Shown: one piece after another, positions 36,767-46,873 of the stretch | How positions within the stretch are numbered: the stretch's first letter is position 1 | Layout: each line of letters opens with the position of its first letter | Assembly (NCBI GenBank): GCA_947475245.1 | Contig: CANJLW010000004.1 | Span: 124,001-188,000 of the forward strand | Source of the DNA: Acetobacteraceae bacterium | GTDB lineage: Bacteria > Pseudomonadota > Alphaproteobacteria > Acetobacterales > Acetobacteraceae | Length of the DNA stretch: 64,000 nt | Direction: 5' to 3' | Made by a program: the position numbers and the translations under genes | The notes under the pieces: model-generated | The model's input: the letters and a program-made list of their open reading frames with translations, nothing else | What the model was told of the DNA's origin: nothing | Databases searched by the model: none

Positions 36767-38803
36767 TCACCACCGCGGCACGTTCCGCTCCAAATCCGCC
36801 ATCCACACCGCCGCGTTTCCGTCCGACGGCGCGCGCCAATCCCCGCGCGGCGACAGCGATCCTCCGGCCGTTACCTTCGGGCCGTTCGGCATCGCGCTGC
36901 GCTTGAACTGGCTGAACGCGAAGTAACGCCGCATGAAGACCTCCATCCAATGCCGGATGGTGGCCAGATCGTAGGCCTTGCGCCGCTCCTCCGGGAAATG
37001 CGGCGGCCAGGCGCCGCGTGTCGCGTCCTCCCACGTATGCAGCGCCATGAACGCGATCTTTGACGGCAGGAACCCATAACGAAGCGTGTAGAACAGCGTG
37101 AAATCCTGCAACGCATAAGGCCCGATCTTAGCCTCCGTGCTCTGCGGTGCCTCCCCTTCCCCGGCCGGCACCAGTTCCGGCGAAATCTCGGTCGAAACAA
37201 TCGCGTCCAGCGTTTCCAACACCGCATCGGGGAACTTCTTCGACCCGATGATCCAGCGGATCAAATGCTGGATCAACGTCTTCGGCACACCCGCATTTAC
37301 GTTGTAATGCGCCATCTGATCGCCGACGCCATATGTGCACCAGCCCAGCGCCAGTTCGGACAAATCGCCGGTACCGATCACGATGCCGCCGCTGTGATTG
37401 GCAAGGCGAAACAGATAATCCGTCCGCAACCCCGCCTGCACATTCTCGAACGTAATATCGTACACCGACTCACCGTCGGAATAGGGATGCCCGATATCGC
37501 GCAGCATCTGAATCGCCGCCGGACGGATGTCCAACTCCGCCGCCGTCACCCCCAAGGCCGTCATCAACTGCCACGCATTGCCCTTGGTATAATCCGATGT
37601 GGCGAAGCCCGGCATCGTATAGGCATGAATATTGGACCGAGGCAGGCCGAGCCGATCGAACGCCTGCGCGCACACGATCAACGCCTGCGTCGAATCCAAC
37701 CCACCGGAAATTCCGATCGTGACGCTCTTTAACCCCGTCGCGCTCAGCCGCTGCATCAGGCCGGACACCTGTATACTATAGGCCTCGTAACAATCCTGCT
37801 CCAACCGCGCGACGTCCGCCGGCACGAATGGAAACCGCTCGTAACGACGCAGAAACCCCACATCGCCCATCGGCGGGTCCAGCCGGAACGTCACCGTGCG
37901 AAACGCCCGCTTATGCCGACGTCGGTTCGTATCGAACGAACCCATCTGCAAACGCTCCTGCCGCAGCAGGCCAATGTCGATATCCGCGATCGCGGCCCGA
38001 TCCTCGGTCGGGAAACGCTCGGTCTCCGCCAGCAACGCGCCGTTCTCGAACACCGACGCCTGACCGTCCCACGCCAGATCCGTGGTCGATTCCCCCGCCC
38101 CGGCGGCGGCATAGACATAGGCCGCCAGACAGCGCGCCGATTGCGACTGGCACAGCAGGCGGCGAGTCTCGGCCTTACCCACCGTAATGTTGCTGGCGGA
38201 CAAATTCGCCAGCACCGTCGCCCCACCCACCGCCGCTTCCCCGCTGGGAGGGTTCGGCACCCATACATCCTCACAAATCTCGGCATGCACGACGAAATCC
38301 CGCACATCGTCGGCGGCGAACAACAAATCCGTCCCAAACGGCGCGTCATGCCGACCGATCGCGATCGACCCGCCGTCGGACCCGTCGCCGCTCACGAAAT
38401 GCCTGGGCTCGTAGAACTCGCGATAGTTCGGCAAGTGAATCTTCGGCACCACGCCCAACAACCGTCCGCGATGAATCGCCAACGCGCAGTTGTACAACGC
38501 CCCAAGATGACGGATCGGCGCGCCCACCAGCAGCAGAGGCATCAGATCGGCCGATCCCGCGATCACCGTCTCGATCCCAACCTCCACGGCATCCAGCAAG
38601 GCGTGCTGTTGCAACAGATCGCCGATGGAATACCCGGACAATCCAAGCTCGGGAAACACCGCCAGCGCGACCGATTGCGCGTCGCAATGGCGCGCCATCG
38701 CCAGAATGGTCGCGGCGTTCGTCGCCGGATCGGCGAGCGACGTCCGTGTCGTACAGGCGGCGACACGGGCGAAGCCGTGCCGATACAGCGATCGAAAGCT
38801 CAT
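36767..38803 (-). CDS. nadE: Glutamine-dependent NAD(+) synthase
   Basis: About 678 residues from ATG 38801-38803; the ORF track adds 34 unlikely residues. The N-terminal nitrilase-type glutaminase domain shows the Glu-Lys-Cys triad regions FPELGLSGYS, VPKIHLPNYREFYE and EICEDVWVP. The C-terminal synthetase domain shows GISGGLDSTQALIV near residue 355 and IIGTGDLSELALGW near 470. The enzyme makes NAD from deamido-NAD using ammonia channelled from glutamine. The size matches the long bacterial glutamine-dependent form. It is monocistronic and divergent from ndvA. Confidence 0.96.
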   Translation of the reverse strand: MSFRSLYRHGFARVAACTTRTSLADPATNAATILAMARHCDAQSVALAVFPELGLSGYSIGDLLQQHALLDAVEVGIETVIAGSADLMPLLLVGAPIRHLGALYNCALAIHRGRLLGVVPKIHLPNYREFYEPRHFVSGDGSDGGSIAIGRHDAPFGTDLLFAADDVRDFVVHAEICEDVWVPNPPSGEAAVGGATVLANLSASNITVGKAETRRLLCQSQSARCLAAYVYAAAGAGESTTDLAWDGQASVFENGALLAETERFPTEDRAAIADIDIGLLRQERLQMGSFDTNRRRHKRAFRTVTFRLDPPMGDVGFLRRYERFPFVPADVARLEQDCYEAYSIQVSGLMQRLSATGLKSVTIGISGGLDSTQALIVCAQAFDRLGLPRSNIHAYTMPGFATSDYTKGNAWQLMTALGVTAAELDIRPAAIQMLRDIGHPYSDGESVYDITFENVQAGLRTDYLFRLANHSGGIVIGTGDLSELALGWCTYGVGDQMAHYNVNAGVPKTLIQHLIRWIIGSKKFPDAVLETLDAIVSTEISPELVPAGEGEAPQSTEAKIGPYALQDFTLFYTLRYGFLPSKIAFMALHTWEDATRGAWPPHFPEERRKAYDLATIRHWMEVFMRRYFAFSQFKRSAMPNGPKVTAGGSLSPRGDWRAPSDGNAAVWMADLERNVPRW

Positions 38804-38906
38804 GCCCCCACTATGACGCGCCCGTCGCCTTTTCACCACCGGCGCCGCTTTCCCGACACAGAGTCGAGCGAATATGCGCCCGCAGCACCCAAGCCGAGGA
38901 CACACG

Positions 38907-40667
38907 ATGCGTTTCCTGCGAGTCTATAGCCGCGTGCTGCACCTGCTCGGGCGCGACCTTCGACTCGCGGGCCTGCTCGCCCTCGCCAACCTGGCAGTCG
39001 CGGGTCTGCAATTCCTCGACCCGCTGCTGTTCGGGCGCATGGTCAATCTGCTGGCCGCCTCCGACACCATGGCACCCAAGGCCCTGTGGTCCGACGCCGC
39101 CATGCTGCTGGGATTCTGGGGGATGGTCGGGGTCGGCGGCATCGTCTGCAACATCGGCGTCGCGCTGCAAACGGAGCGTCTGGCCCATCGCCACCGCCTC
39201 GCCGCCATGCACCGGTATTTCGGCCACGTGCTCAGCCTGCCGCCCGCCTTTCACGGCGACACCCAGTCGGGCCGGGTCATCAAGACCATGCTCTCCGGCA
39301 CCGACGGCCTGTTCGGCACCTGGCTCGTGTTCTTCCGCGATCAACTTTCCACCATTCTTTCCGCCGTCGTGCTGCTGCCGTTGACGCTGTTGCTGAACTG
39401 GCGCCTGGGGCTGGTGCTGATCGTGCTGGTGCTGGTCTTCCTGGCCGTCACCGCGCTGGTGATCCGCAAGACCGAACAGGGACAGCGCGAGGTAGAGCAT
39501 TACAACTCCACCCTGTCCGGTTCGGCGCAGGACGCGTTGACCAACGTCGTGGTCGTGCAGGCCTTCACCCGGCTGGGGTCGGAATCCCGCATGTTCGGCG
39601 ACATCGCCAACCAGATCATCCACCACCAGTTCCCGGTGCTGAACTGGTGGGCGCTTTTGAACGTCATGACTCGCGCCTCCAGCACTCTGTCCGTCATCAC
39701 CATCGTCGGTATCGGTACCTGGCTCCACGTGTCGGGCCTTGCCTCCGTGGGCGAAATCGTCAGCTTCATGGGATTTGCCATGCTGCTGATCGGGCGGCTG
39801 GAATCCGCCACATCGTTCGTCGCATCCCTGTTCTTTCGCCTTCCGGCGCTGGAGGACTTCTTCGCGGTGCTCGACGCGTGCAGCAGCGTGCCGGAAGCGG
39901 CGAATGCCGCGACTCTGGTGGCACCGCATGGCGGCGTGGTGTTCGATCGAGTCTGCTTCGCCTACCCCGGCGGCGCCGATGTCGTGAACGATCTGTCGTT
40001 CACCGCCCCGCCCGGCAGTTGCATCGCCCTGGTCGGCCAAACCGGCGCGGGCAAATCCACCGCCATGGCGCTGTTGCAACGCCTCTGGGACCCGACCGGC
40101 GGCACCATCTCGATTGACGGTCAGGACCTGCGCGACGTTACTCTGGACTCATTACGTGCCCATATTGGCATCGTGTTTCAGGAGAGCATGCTGTTCAACC
40201 GGTCCATCCGCGACAATCTGCTGGTCGGCAAGCCCGACGCGACGGATGCCGAACTGGAACAGGCCTGCCGCATGGCCGATGCGCACGAGTTCATTGTTCG
40301 TCAACCCGCCGGCTACAACACGATGATCGGGGAGCGCGGCACCACGCTGTCGGGCGGGCAACGCCAACGTCTCGCCATCGCACGGGCGCTGTTGAAAAAC
40401 CCGCCGATCCTGATCCTGGACGAAGCAACGAGCGCGCTTGACGCCGCGACCGAAGCGCGCGTCGCCCGTGCCCTGAAGACCCTGATGGCCGGTCGCACCA
40501 CCTTTATCATTGCCCATCGCCTGTCCACCGTGCGCGACGCGAACGAAATCCTGGTGTTCGATGGCGGACGCATCGTCGAACAGGGCAGCTTCACCGCGCT
40601 GCTGCGCCAGAACGGTCGCTTCGCCGAACTGGTCGCCACCCAACTCGCGCCGGCGACGGCGGCATAG
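38907..40667 (+). CDS. ndvA: Cyclic beta-glucan exporter ABC transporter (NdvA/ChvA-like)
   Basis: A 586-residue half-transporter, starting at ATG 38907 behind GAGGA. Six N-terminal transmembrane helices (residues about 15-300) precede an ATPase domain with LVGQTGAGKSTAM near 374, LSGGQRQRLAIARAL near 484 and ILILDEATSALD. The start FLRVYSRVLHLLGRD and the total length fit NdvA/ChvA, which exports cyclic beta-1,2-glucan to the periplasm for osmoadaptation and host interaction. No glucan synthase (ndvB/chvB) is in the window, so another exported substrate is possible. Confidence 0.88.
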   Translation: MRFLRVYSRVLHLLGRDLRLAGLLALANLAVAGLQFLDPLLFGRMVNLLAASDTMAPKALWSDAAMLLGFWGMVGVGGIVCNIGVALQTERLAHRHRLAAMHRYFGHVLSLPPAFHGDTQSGRVIKTMLSGTDGLFGTWLVFFRDQLSTILSAVVLLPLTLLLNWRLGLVLIVLVLVFLAVTALVIRKTEQGQREVEHYNSTLSGSAQDALTNVVVVQAFTRLGSESRMFGDIANQIIHHQFPVLNWWALLNVMTRASSTLSVITIVGIGTWLHVSGLASVGEIVSFMGFAMLLIGRLESATSFVASLFFRLPALEDFFAVLDACSSVPEAANAATLVAPHGGVVFDRVCFAYPGGADVVNDLSFTAPPGSCIALVGQTGAGKSTAMALLQRLWDPTGGTISIDGQDLRDVTLDSLRAHIGIVFQESMLFNRSIRDNLLVGKPDATDAELEQACRMADAHEFIVRQPAGYNTMIGERGTTLSGGQRQRLAIARALLKNPPILILDEATSALDAATEARVARALKTLMAGRTTFIIAHRLSTVRDANEILVFDGGRIVEQGSFTALLRQNGRFAELVATQLAPATAA

Positions 40668-40781
40668 ACCTATCGGAAACTGTTGCGCCGCGCCCTACGA
40701 CACGCGCAAACTAACCGCCCGGGCGCCCGATCCAGCGATCCCCATCAAAACGCGCCCACCGGATACCAGGGAGGATGCGTC

Positions 40782-41216
40782 ATGACAGTCGCGGCAATCC
40801 TGAAACACAAAGGCTATCAGGTCGCCACGGTCGACCCCGCCGCAAGGGTCCGCCACATCGCCGCGATCCTGACCGAACGCAAGATCGGCGCGGTCCTGGT
40901 AATGGATGCGACCGAACAACTGCTGGGCATCGTCAGCGAACGCGATATCGTCCGCGCATTGTTCGCCAATGACACGGCAACCCTGGACATGACAGCGGGC
41001 CAGTTGATGACCCGCGCCGTCCAGGTCGCCCGGACGGACACCACAATCGCAGAGGCCATGCACATGATGACCGCCGGGCGCTTCCGCCACCTACCGGTGG
41101 TCGATCGCGGCGTCGTCATCGGCATTGTCAGCATCGGTGACGTGGTCAAGGCCCGCATCATGCAGCAGGAGAACGAGGTGGATAGCCTCCGCGCCTATGT
41201 CTCCGGCTCCGGCTGA
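40782..41216 (+). CDS. Tandem CBS-domain protein
   Basis: A 144-residue protein from ATG 40782 with a GGGAGG ribosome-binding site. Two CBS domains fill it: about residues 8-65 (IGAVLVMDATEQLLGIVSERDIVRAL) and 75-130 (RFRHLPVVDRGVVIGIVSIGDVVKA). CBS pairs bind AMP, ATP or SAM and act as energy or redox sensors. It is 114 bp downstream of ndvA with its own ribosome-binding site. Partner unknown. Confidence 0.92.
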   Translation: MTVAAILKHKGYQVATVDPAARVRHIAAILTERKIGAVLVMDATEQLLGIVSERDIVRALFANDTATLDMTAGQLMTRAVQVARTDTTIAEAMHMMTAGRFRHLPVVDRGVVIGIVSIGDVVKARIMQQENEVDSLRAYVSGSG

Positions 41217-41231
41217 CCCCACCCGTCGCGA

Positions 41232-41816
<585 letters not shown>

Positions 41817-42128
41817 TTACCGCTCGTAGGCGGGTATCTCTCGCCACCGTCGGTAGCAAACCGCAACCTGGGGATAATACCCAGGCGGATCGTCGCACAC
41901 ATAGTAAAACCGTGTCATCGAGTAACCACCATAGGGATAGGTCAACTGATCGGGCCGCCAGGACCACCCGCCGCCGCGACGCCCATGCAGACCGGTATCC
42001 CTGCTCGGCGGGTAATGCAGTCCAAGTTCGCCGCGATGCGCGTACTCGCCAAATGCGTCACGCGCATCGGCCGGCGCGGCCAGCGCGGCCGCAAGGCCAA
42101 CGATCGGCACAATGCATAGGACGTTCAT
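41817..42128 (-). CDS. Small secreted protein with paired cysteines
   Basis: A 103-residue protein with an N-terminal signal (VLCIVPIVGLAAALAAPADA). The mature part is Tyr/Gly/Arg-rich and ends with FYYVCDDPPGYYPQVAVCYRRWREIPA, a Cys-x-n-PPGYYP-x-n-Cys...W motif seen at the end of many small envelope proteins. The two cysteines could form a disulfide. Function unknown. It is in an apparent operon with the downstream glycine-zipper lipoprotein. Confidence 0.75.
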   Translation of the reverse strand: MNVLCIVPIVGLAAALAAPADARDAFGEYAHRGELGLHYPPSRDTGLHGRRGGGWSWRPDQLTYPYGGYSMTRFYYVCDDPPGYYPQVAVCYRRWREIPAYER

Positions 42129-42192
42129 CGGGGTCGCTTCCTGTTCGGGAAGACAACCCTGACTCCGGAAGGTTAAGAATCCGTGAAGTGCG

Positions 42193-43329
42193 TCACAGCA
42201 TCCGCTGCAAAATCAGCTTCTGCACATCCGACGTGCCCTCATAAATCTGGCACACTCGCACGTCGCGATAGATCCGCTCCACCGGGTAATCCGACAGGAA
42301 TCCATACCCGCCCAATGTCTGGATCGCGGTCGTGCACACGGCTTCCGCGGCTTCGGAGGCGAACAGCTTCGCCATGCAGGCCGCTTCCAGCGCCGGCTTG
42401 CCTTCCGCCTTCAGACGCGCCGCGAACAGCGTCAATTGCCGAGCGGCTTCGAGCTTGGTCTTGGCTTCGGCGAGGCGGAAGCCGACGGCCTGGAAGTCGA
42501 TGATCGCACCGCCAAACGCCTTACGCTCGCGGGCATAGTTAATCGCGTAATCAAGCGCCGACCGCGCCATGCCGACGCTTTGCGCGGCAATGCCGATCCG
42601 CCCGGATTCCAGCGTGGACAGAGCAATTTTATAGCCCTCTCCTTCCGCGCCGATCCGCTGATCTTCCGGCACTTCCACGTCAGTGAAGGTCAGCGCGCAG
42701 GTGTCCGACGCCTTTTGCCCCAATTTTTCTTCCGTCCGCGCGACGGCGAAGCCAGGGTGAGTCTTGTCGATGACAAACGCCGACAGGCCACGCTTGCCCG
42801 CCGACGGATCGGTCACCGCGAAAAACACGATGCTGCCGGGATGCGTGGCATTGCTGATGAACTGCTTGGCGCCGTTGACGATATACTTGTCGCCCTTCTT
42901 CACGGCCCGGGTCTTCAGGTTCGAAGCGTCCGAACCTGCCTGTGGCTCCGTCAACCCGAAGGAGCCGACATGCTCGCCGGTCGCCAGTTTGCGCAGCCAG
43001 CGATCCTTCTGCGCATCGTTGCCGTAATTGCCGATCACGATGCAGGTGGGGGAGTTGTGCACCGACACCATGGTGGACACGGAACCGTCGCCCGCCGCGA
43101 TTTCCTCCAGGGCCATCGCATAGGTAACGGGATCGATCTCGCTGCCATCCCAGTCCGCGGAGGTCGTGGCCCCGAAAATCCCGAGATCGCCCAGTTCACG
43201 GATGATCTCCGGCTCGATCCGGGCTTTCTTCTCACGGTCCGCGGCGTGCGGGGCCAGGCGCTCCTGCGAGAAGCGACGGACCATATCGACGATCATCGTG
43301 TCGCCGGTGGGGGAGATGCTGTCTGGCAT
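42193..43329 (-). CDS. Acyl-CoA dehydrogenase
   Basis: About 378 residues from ATG 43327-43329. Family signatures are GSFGLTEPQAGSDASNLKTRA near residue 122 and the C-terminal QTLGGYGFLSDYPVERIYRD. The catalytic base is the glutamate in QIYEGTSDVQ near residue 364. It uses FAD to form the trans-2,3 double bond in acyl-CoA esters. Its length and motifs fit short/medium- or branched-chain members; chain specificity is unclear. It is 132 bp downstream of coxG and may have its own promoter. Confidence 0.93.
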   Translation of the reverse strand: MPDSISPTGDTMIVDMVRRFSQERLAPHAADREKKARIEPEIIRELGDLGIFGATTSADWDGSEIDPVTYAMALEEIAAGDGSVSTMVSVHNSPTCIVIGNYGNDAQKDRWLRKLATGEHVGSFGLTEPQAGSDASNLKTRAVKKGDKYIVNGAKQFISNATHPGSIVFFAVTDPSAGKRGLSAFVIDKTHPGFAVARTEEKLGQKASDTCALTFTDVEVPEDQRIGAEGEGYKIALSTLESGRIGIAAQSVGMARSALDYAINYARERKAFGGAIIDFQAVGFRLAEAKTKLEAARQLTLFAARLKAEGKPALEAACMAKLFASEAAEAVCTTAIQTLGGYGFLSDYPVERIYRDVRVCQIYEGTSDVQKLILQRML

Positions 43330-43461
43330 GGTACGCCTCGTGCGGTGAGTATTACAGCAAGGTTTAACCCGCCGACGGGTGCGGGTGAACCCCAAGGGTC
43401 CGAGCCGAACGTAAACAGTCAGCGCGCCTGACGATCGAAACCGCGCAGGCTACACCAACCC

Positions 43462-44124
43462 CTATCGCCCAATCCCAAACCACCTGGCGATCTGCGCGAA
43501 CTGCGCCTTGATCACCGCCCATATCAGTGTGTGCGCCGCCAGAGGCACAGGCTCCGCCGGCGGAGGAGCCGGACGCGGTGGCGGCGACACGGCGGCAACA
43601 ACGGGCGCGACGATCGCATCGTCCGTTACCGCCGCCACCACCGGTTCAACTGCAACCTCGGGCACGTCGTCCTTGGCGAACTCCGCCGCGCAACGCTTGG
43701 CGAAGTCGGCCATGATCAGGTTCGCCACCGCGATGCCGCCCGTCTTGGCGAAATCCGCCAGGACGCCGCCCAACTCGGCATCGGACACGATCTTGACCAG
43801 CGTCGTCGGTGTCGCCGCGGCAAGATCGTCGTGCAGGCTGAATGTCACCTTCACGCCGATTCGGGCGGCCCGCATGTCGGCCGCCCCGCGCCCCGTCACC
43901 ACCCCGGTCAGGTTGTCGAAGTCAAACTCGCAGGTTGCCTTACCCTTGAAGTTAATCCTCTTCGGCCCAAACGACACCACCATCGCACCGGGCCATGTCC
44001 CGTCCTCGGCCTGCGGTTCCAGCAATGCGCCGGGCATGCAGCTTGCCATGCGCGGTATGTCGGCAAAGCGACGGATGACATCCGCCGCCTTGCCGGGAAC
44101 CCGGAGTTCTCCTTCGAAATGCAT
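43462..44124 (-). CDS. coxG: CoxG-like SRPBCC protein (carbon monoxide dehydrogenase subunit G family)
   Basis: A 220-residue protein. The N-terminal 150 residues follow the CoxG pattern (FEGELRVPGKAADVIRRFADIPRMASCMPGA, then GVVTGRGAADMRAARIGVKVTFSL). A proline/alanine linker leads to an amphipathic C-terminal helix that could anchor the protein to the inner membrane, as in Oligotropha CoxG. The family helps recruit molybdenum hydroxylases to the membrane, yet no coxMSL-type genes occur here. It is 6 bp downstream of a TPP enzyme, so its partner may differ. Confidence 0.82.
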   Translation of the reverse strand: MHFEGELRVPGKAADVIRRFADIPRMASCMPGALLEPQAEDGTWPGAMVVSFGPKRINFKGKATCEFDFDNLTGVVTGRGAADMRAARIGVKVTFSLHDDLAAATPTTLVKIVSDAELGGVLADFAKTGGIAVANLIMADFAKRCAAEFAKDDVPEVAVEPVVAAVTDDAIVAPVVAAVSPPPRPAPPPAEPVPLAAHTLIWAVIKAQFAQIARWFGIGR

Positions 44125-44130
44125 CGCAGC

Positions 44131-45801
44131 TTATTTCACGGGACGCAGCAGCGGCGCCTTGCTCGGGATCCCGTAATACACTTTGCCATGCGGATCGCTC
44201 GGCGTCGTCGGGGAAACCCGCGCGTCGATCAGATACAGCCCGCCCTTGCGCAGACCTTCCTGAATCGCGCCCGGCAGGTCGCTTTCCTTCGTCAGCAACA
44301 CACCGTCGCCGCCGAACGCCTTGGCGATCGCCACGAAATCCGGCGAGTCCCAATGCGACTGCCCCATCTCGAAGCCCTTCGGCACCAGCTTATGCACTTC
44401 CGCGCCATACCCGCCGTCGTTCCACACGATCAGCACCATCTGCTGCTTGAAGCGCGTGACCGTATCCAGCTCCTGGATATGGAACAGCATGCTGCCGTCA
44501 CCCTCAATCACGATATGCGGACGGCCCGGATTGCCCGCGCCGGTGCCGATCGCCAGCGGCAGACCCTGTCCCACCGCGCCGAACTGGTACGAGAACTGGA
44601 TTTCCGCGCCCTTCGGCAGAGCGGTGTACATCGCGGGGAACGAGAAGAAATGCCCCGCGCCGCAGGTCACCAGACAATTCTCCGGCAAGCCGTAAGCGAT
44701 GTAATGGCCGACCGCGCGCGGATCCAGGCCATCGGCCGGCGCATCGAATTTGTGCGCCGGCGCGTCCAGAATCGCCCGCGTTTCGGCATTGCGATAGCCT
44801 TCGCTGCGGACCTGACGGGTTTCCAGCGCCTCGCTGATCGCCGCCACGCTCCTGCGCGCGTCGCCCTGCACGAACAGGCCCGGGATCACGCCGATTTCCT
44901 CGGGCATCGGCTTGATGTCGATGCGCGCCACTTCCGCGCCGGGGAACAGCAGCCCGCCTTCGGTCGTGTAGTAACCAAGCTCCGCGCCGACACCCAGGAC
45001 GAAGTCGGCTTCGGCCAGCAGTTGTTCCGACGGTTCCGACGCAAAGGCACCTGCGATGCCGACATCCCATGCCTCTCCGGCGAAGTACCCCTTGCCTTGC
45101 AGCGACGTCGCCAGGATCGCGCCGACCCGATCGGCCAGACGGATGATCTCCTCCCGCGCGCCGGACGCGATCGCGCCCTTGCCGGCGATGATCACCGGCC
45201 GCTTCGCCGCCGCCAGCTTTTCCACGACCGGTGCCAGCACGTCGGGATGCGGGTTCATCACGCGCGGCGGCAGGAAATCGGTGGAAGGACGATACTCGAA
45301 GTCCCAGTCGAACTCGCGGTCCTGCAAGTCCATGTTCAGGTTCAGTACGACCGGCACGCGGTGCACGCGGGCGGTATAGAACGCCTCGGCAATTTCCTCG
45401 GCCATGTTGTCGATGCTGGTGACGGTATGAAACCGCGCCGCACAGGCTTCCGTGAACCGCTTCTGGTCCATCGATTGAGTCTTGTTCTTCGCGCCCGGAT
45501 CGATCTCTCCGGTGATCAGCACCATCTGCGAACGATTGCGCGCGGCGATCATCAGCGTCGTGCCGCACTGCGTCAGACCGGGTCCGCAGGTGACCATGGC
45601 CACGCCTACTTTACCGGTGGTGCGGGAATAACCGTCCGCCATCGACACGGCCGCGGCTTCATGCCGAGCGGAAATGATCTTGAAACCCTCGTGTTTGACG
45701 AGAGAGCCCCAGAGCCACATGTTCCCGTCGCCCATCAGGCCGAACATATCCAGGCAGCCTTCCGCGATCAGGGCCTGGGCAATCGCCTCATATACTTTCA
45801 T
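44131..45801 (-). CDS. Thiamine diphosphate-dependent enzyme (acetolactate synthase/decarboxylase-like)
   Basis: A 556-residue protein with all three TPP modules: an N-terminal PYR domain with catalytic-type Glu in ARHEAAAVSMADGYSR near residue 46, a central domain (about 195-330), and a C-terminal PP domain with EGDGSMLFHIQE and VWNDGGYGAE as the metal/TPP motif. Such enzymes decarboxylate 2-oxo acids or form acyloins. It does not look like the catalytic subunit of a biosynthetic acetolactate synthase because no small subunit gene is nearby. It is the middle gene of a dctP - TPP enzyme - coxG string. Substrate unknown. Confidence 0.88.
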   Translation of the reverse strand: MKVYEAIAQALIAEGCLDMFGLMGDGNMWLWGSLVKHEGFKIISARHEAAAVSMADGYSRTTGKVGVAMVTCGPGLTQCGTTLMIAARNRSQMVLITGEIDPGAKNKTQSMDQKRFTEACAARFHTVTSIDNMAEEIAEAFYTARVHRVPVVLNLNMDLQDREFDWDFEYRPSTDFLPPRVMNPHPDVLAPVVEKLAAAKRPVIIAGKGAIASGAREEIIRLADRVGAILATSLQGKGYFAGEAWDVGIAGAFASEPSEQLLAEADFVLGVGAELGYYTTEGGLLFPGAEVARIDIKPMPEEIGVIPGLFVQGDARRSVAAISEALETRQVRSEGYRNAETRAILDAPAHKFDAPADGLDPRAVGHYIAYGLPENCLVTCGAGHFFSFPAMYTALPKGAEIQFSYQFGAVGQGLPLAIGTGAGNPGRPHIVIEGDGSMLFHIQELDTVTRFKQQMVLIVWNDGGYGAEVHKLVPKGFEMGQSHWDSPDFVAIAKAFGGDGVLLTKESDLPGAIQEGLRKGGLYLIDARVSPTTPSDPHGKVYYGIPSKAPLLRPVK

Positions 45802-45848
45802 TGGTGTTCATCCCCTTGTCTGAAATCACTATGCCACCCCGACGCCGG

Positions 45849-46859
45849 TCAGGCGAGGCGGCCGGTGAATTTTTCCAGCGCCGCCCACGGCTCCTCCCCG
45901 AAGCGCGCGCGTAACTCTTTGTAATAACCGGCCGTACGCAGTCGATCGCGAAAACTCAACTGATCGATCGTCGCCACGATCATGCCCTGCGCCGACAGGA
46001 AATCCACCATGGCGAACTCCATTTGCGCGGAATCCTCCCGCTGCGCCAGCGCCGCGGCGTTCAGCGCGTCGGCCACGATCGGCTTGAACCGGTCTGGCAG
46101 GCGGTTCCATGTGTTGCCGTTCATGCACAGCCACTGCCCGTCCCAGACATGGTTGGTCAGCGCGCAGTCCGACTGCGCCTCGAAAAGTCGGGCCGCGACG
46201 ATCAGCGGCAAGGGGCCTTCCTGGGCATCGACAATGCGTTCGCGCAAAGCCTGAACCAAGCTGCCCAACGGCAGAGAGAGCGGCACCGCCTTGAATGCCC
46301 GGAAAAGCGTGACGAGATCGGTTTCCCCCGCGATCCGGATGCGCTGCCCGTCCAGATCGGCGGCGACCCGCACCGGCTTGGCGCTACTGGTGATCTGGCG
46401 GAAGCCGAAGTCCAAACAGCGCTCCATCGCCACCAGCCCGACGCGGGAGGCGATCTGATCGCGCACCAGCTTGCCCAGCGCGCCGTCCATCGCCGGCCAC
46501 AGCGCGTCGTATCCGGTGAAGGCGAATCCCGTCAGCGGCAACGCCGCGATTGCGATCGCCGAGGCAAGCGCCTGCCCGGTCACCGGCGTCATTTCCAAGG
46601 CACCGGAGCGCACCTGCCCCAGCAAGCCCATTTGATTACCGAGTTGGCTGTCACCGACGACGTTCAGTTCGATCCGCCCGCCGGATTCCCGCGCGATGGT
46701 CGCCGCCGCTTCAAGCAGGCGGACATGCAGTGGGAACGAGGCGGGGGCCGTGTGACCCAGCCGCCAGACGAACTCCGCCGCGCGGGCATATTTCGGTAAG
46801 GCCGGCATCGCCAACGCGCCGGCTCCCGCGCTCAGCGCTCCGCGTCGAGTGATCTGCAT
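45849..46859 (-). CDS. TRAP transporter substrate-binding protein (DctP-like)
   Basis: A 336-residue periplasmic protein with a twin-arginine-like signal (MQITRRGALSAGAGALAMPALPKYARA). The mature sequence starts EFVWRLGHTAPASFPLHVRLLEAAATI, a common DctP opening, and has the family segment LDGQRIRIAGETDLVTLFRAF near residue 166. Family members bind organic acids for Na+-driven uptake. No membrane subunits (dctQ/dctM) lie nearby, so the gene is an orphan. It is followed after 47 bp by the TPP enzyme. Confidence 0.87.
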   Translation of the reverse strand: MQITRRGALSAGAGALAMPALPKYARAAEFVWRLGHTAPASFPLHVRLLEAAATIARESGGRIELNVVGDSQLGNQMGLLGQVRSGALEMTPVTGQALASAIAIAALPLTGFAFTGYDALWPAMDGALGKLVRDQIASRVGLVAMERCLDFGFRQITSSAKPVRVAADLDGQRIRIAGETDLVTLFRAFKAVPLSLPLGSLVQALRERIVDAQEGPLPLIVAARLFEAQSDCALTNHVWDGQWLCMNGNTWNRLPDRFKPIVADALNAAALAQREDSAQMEFAMVDFLSAQGMIVATIDQLSFRDRLRTAGYYKELRARFGEEPWAALEKFTGRLA

Positions 46860-46873
46860 GCGACGGCATCCCT

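Noticed and set aside
44131-45801. Acetolactate synthase large subunit (ilvB)
   Set aside because: No ilvN or ilvC nearby and context with coxG/dctP; kept as a generic TPP enzyme.
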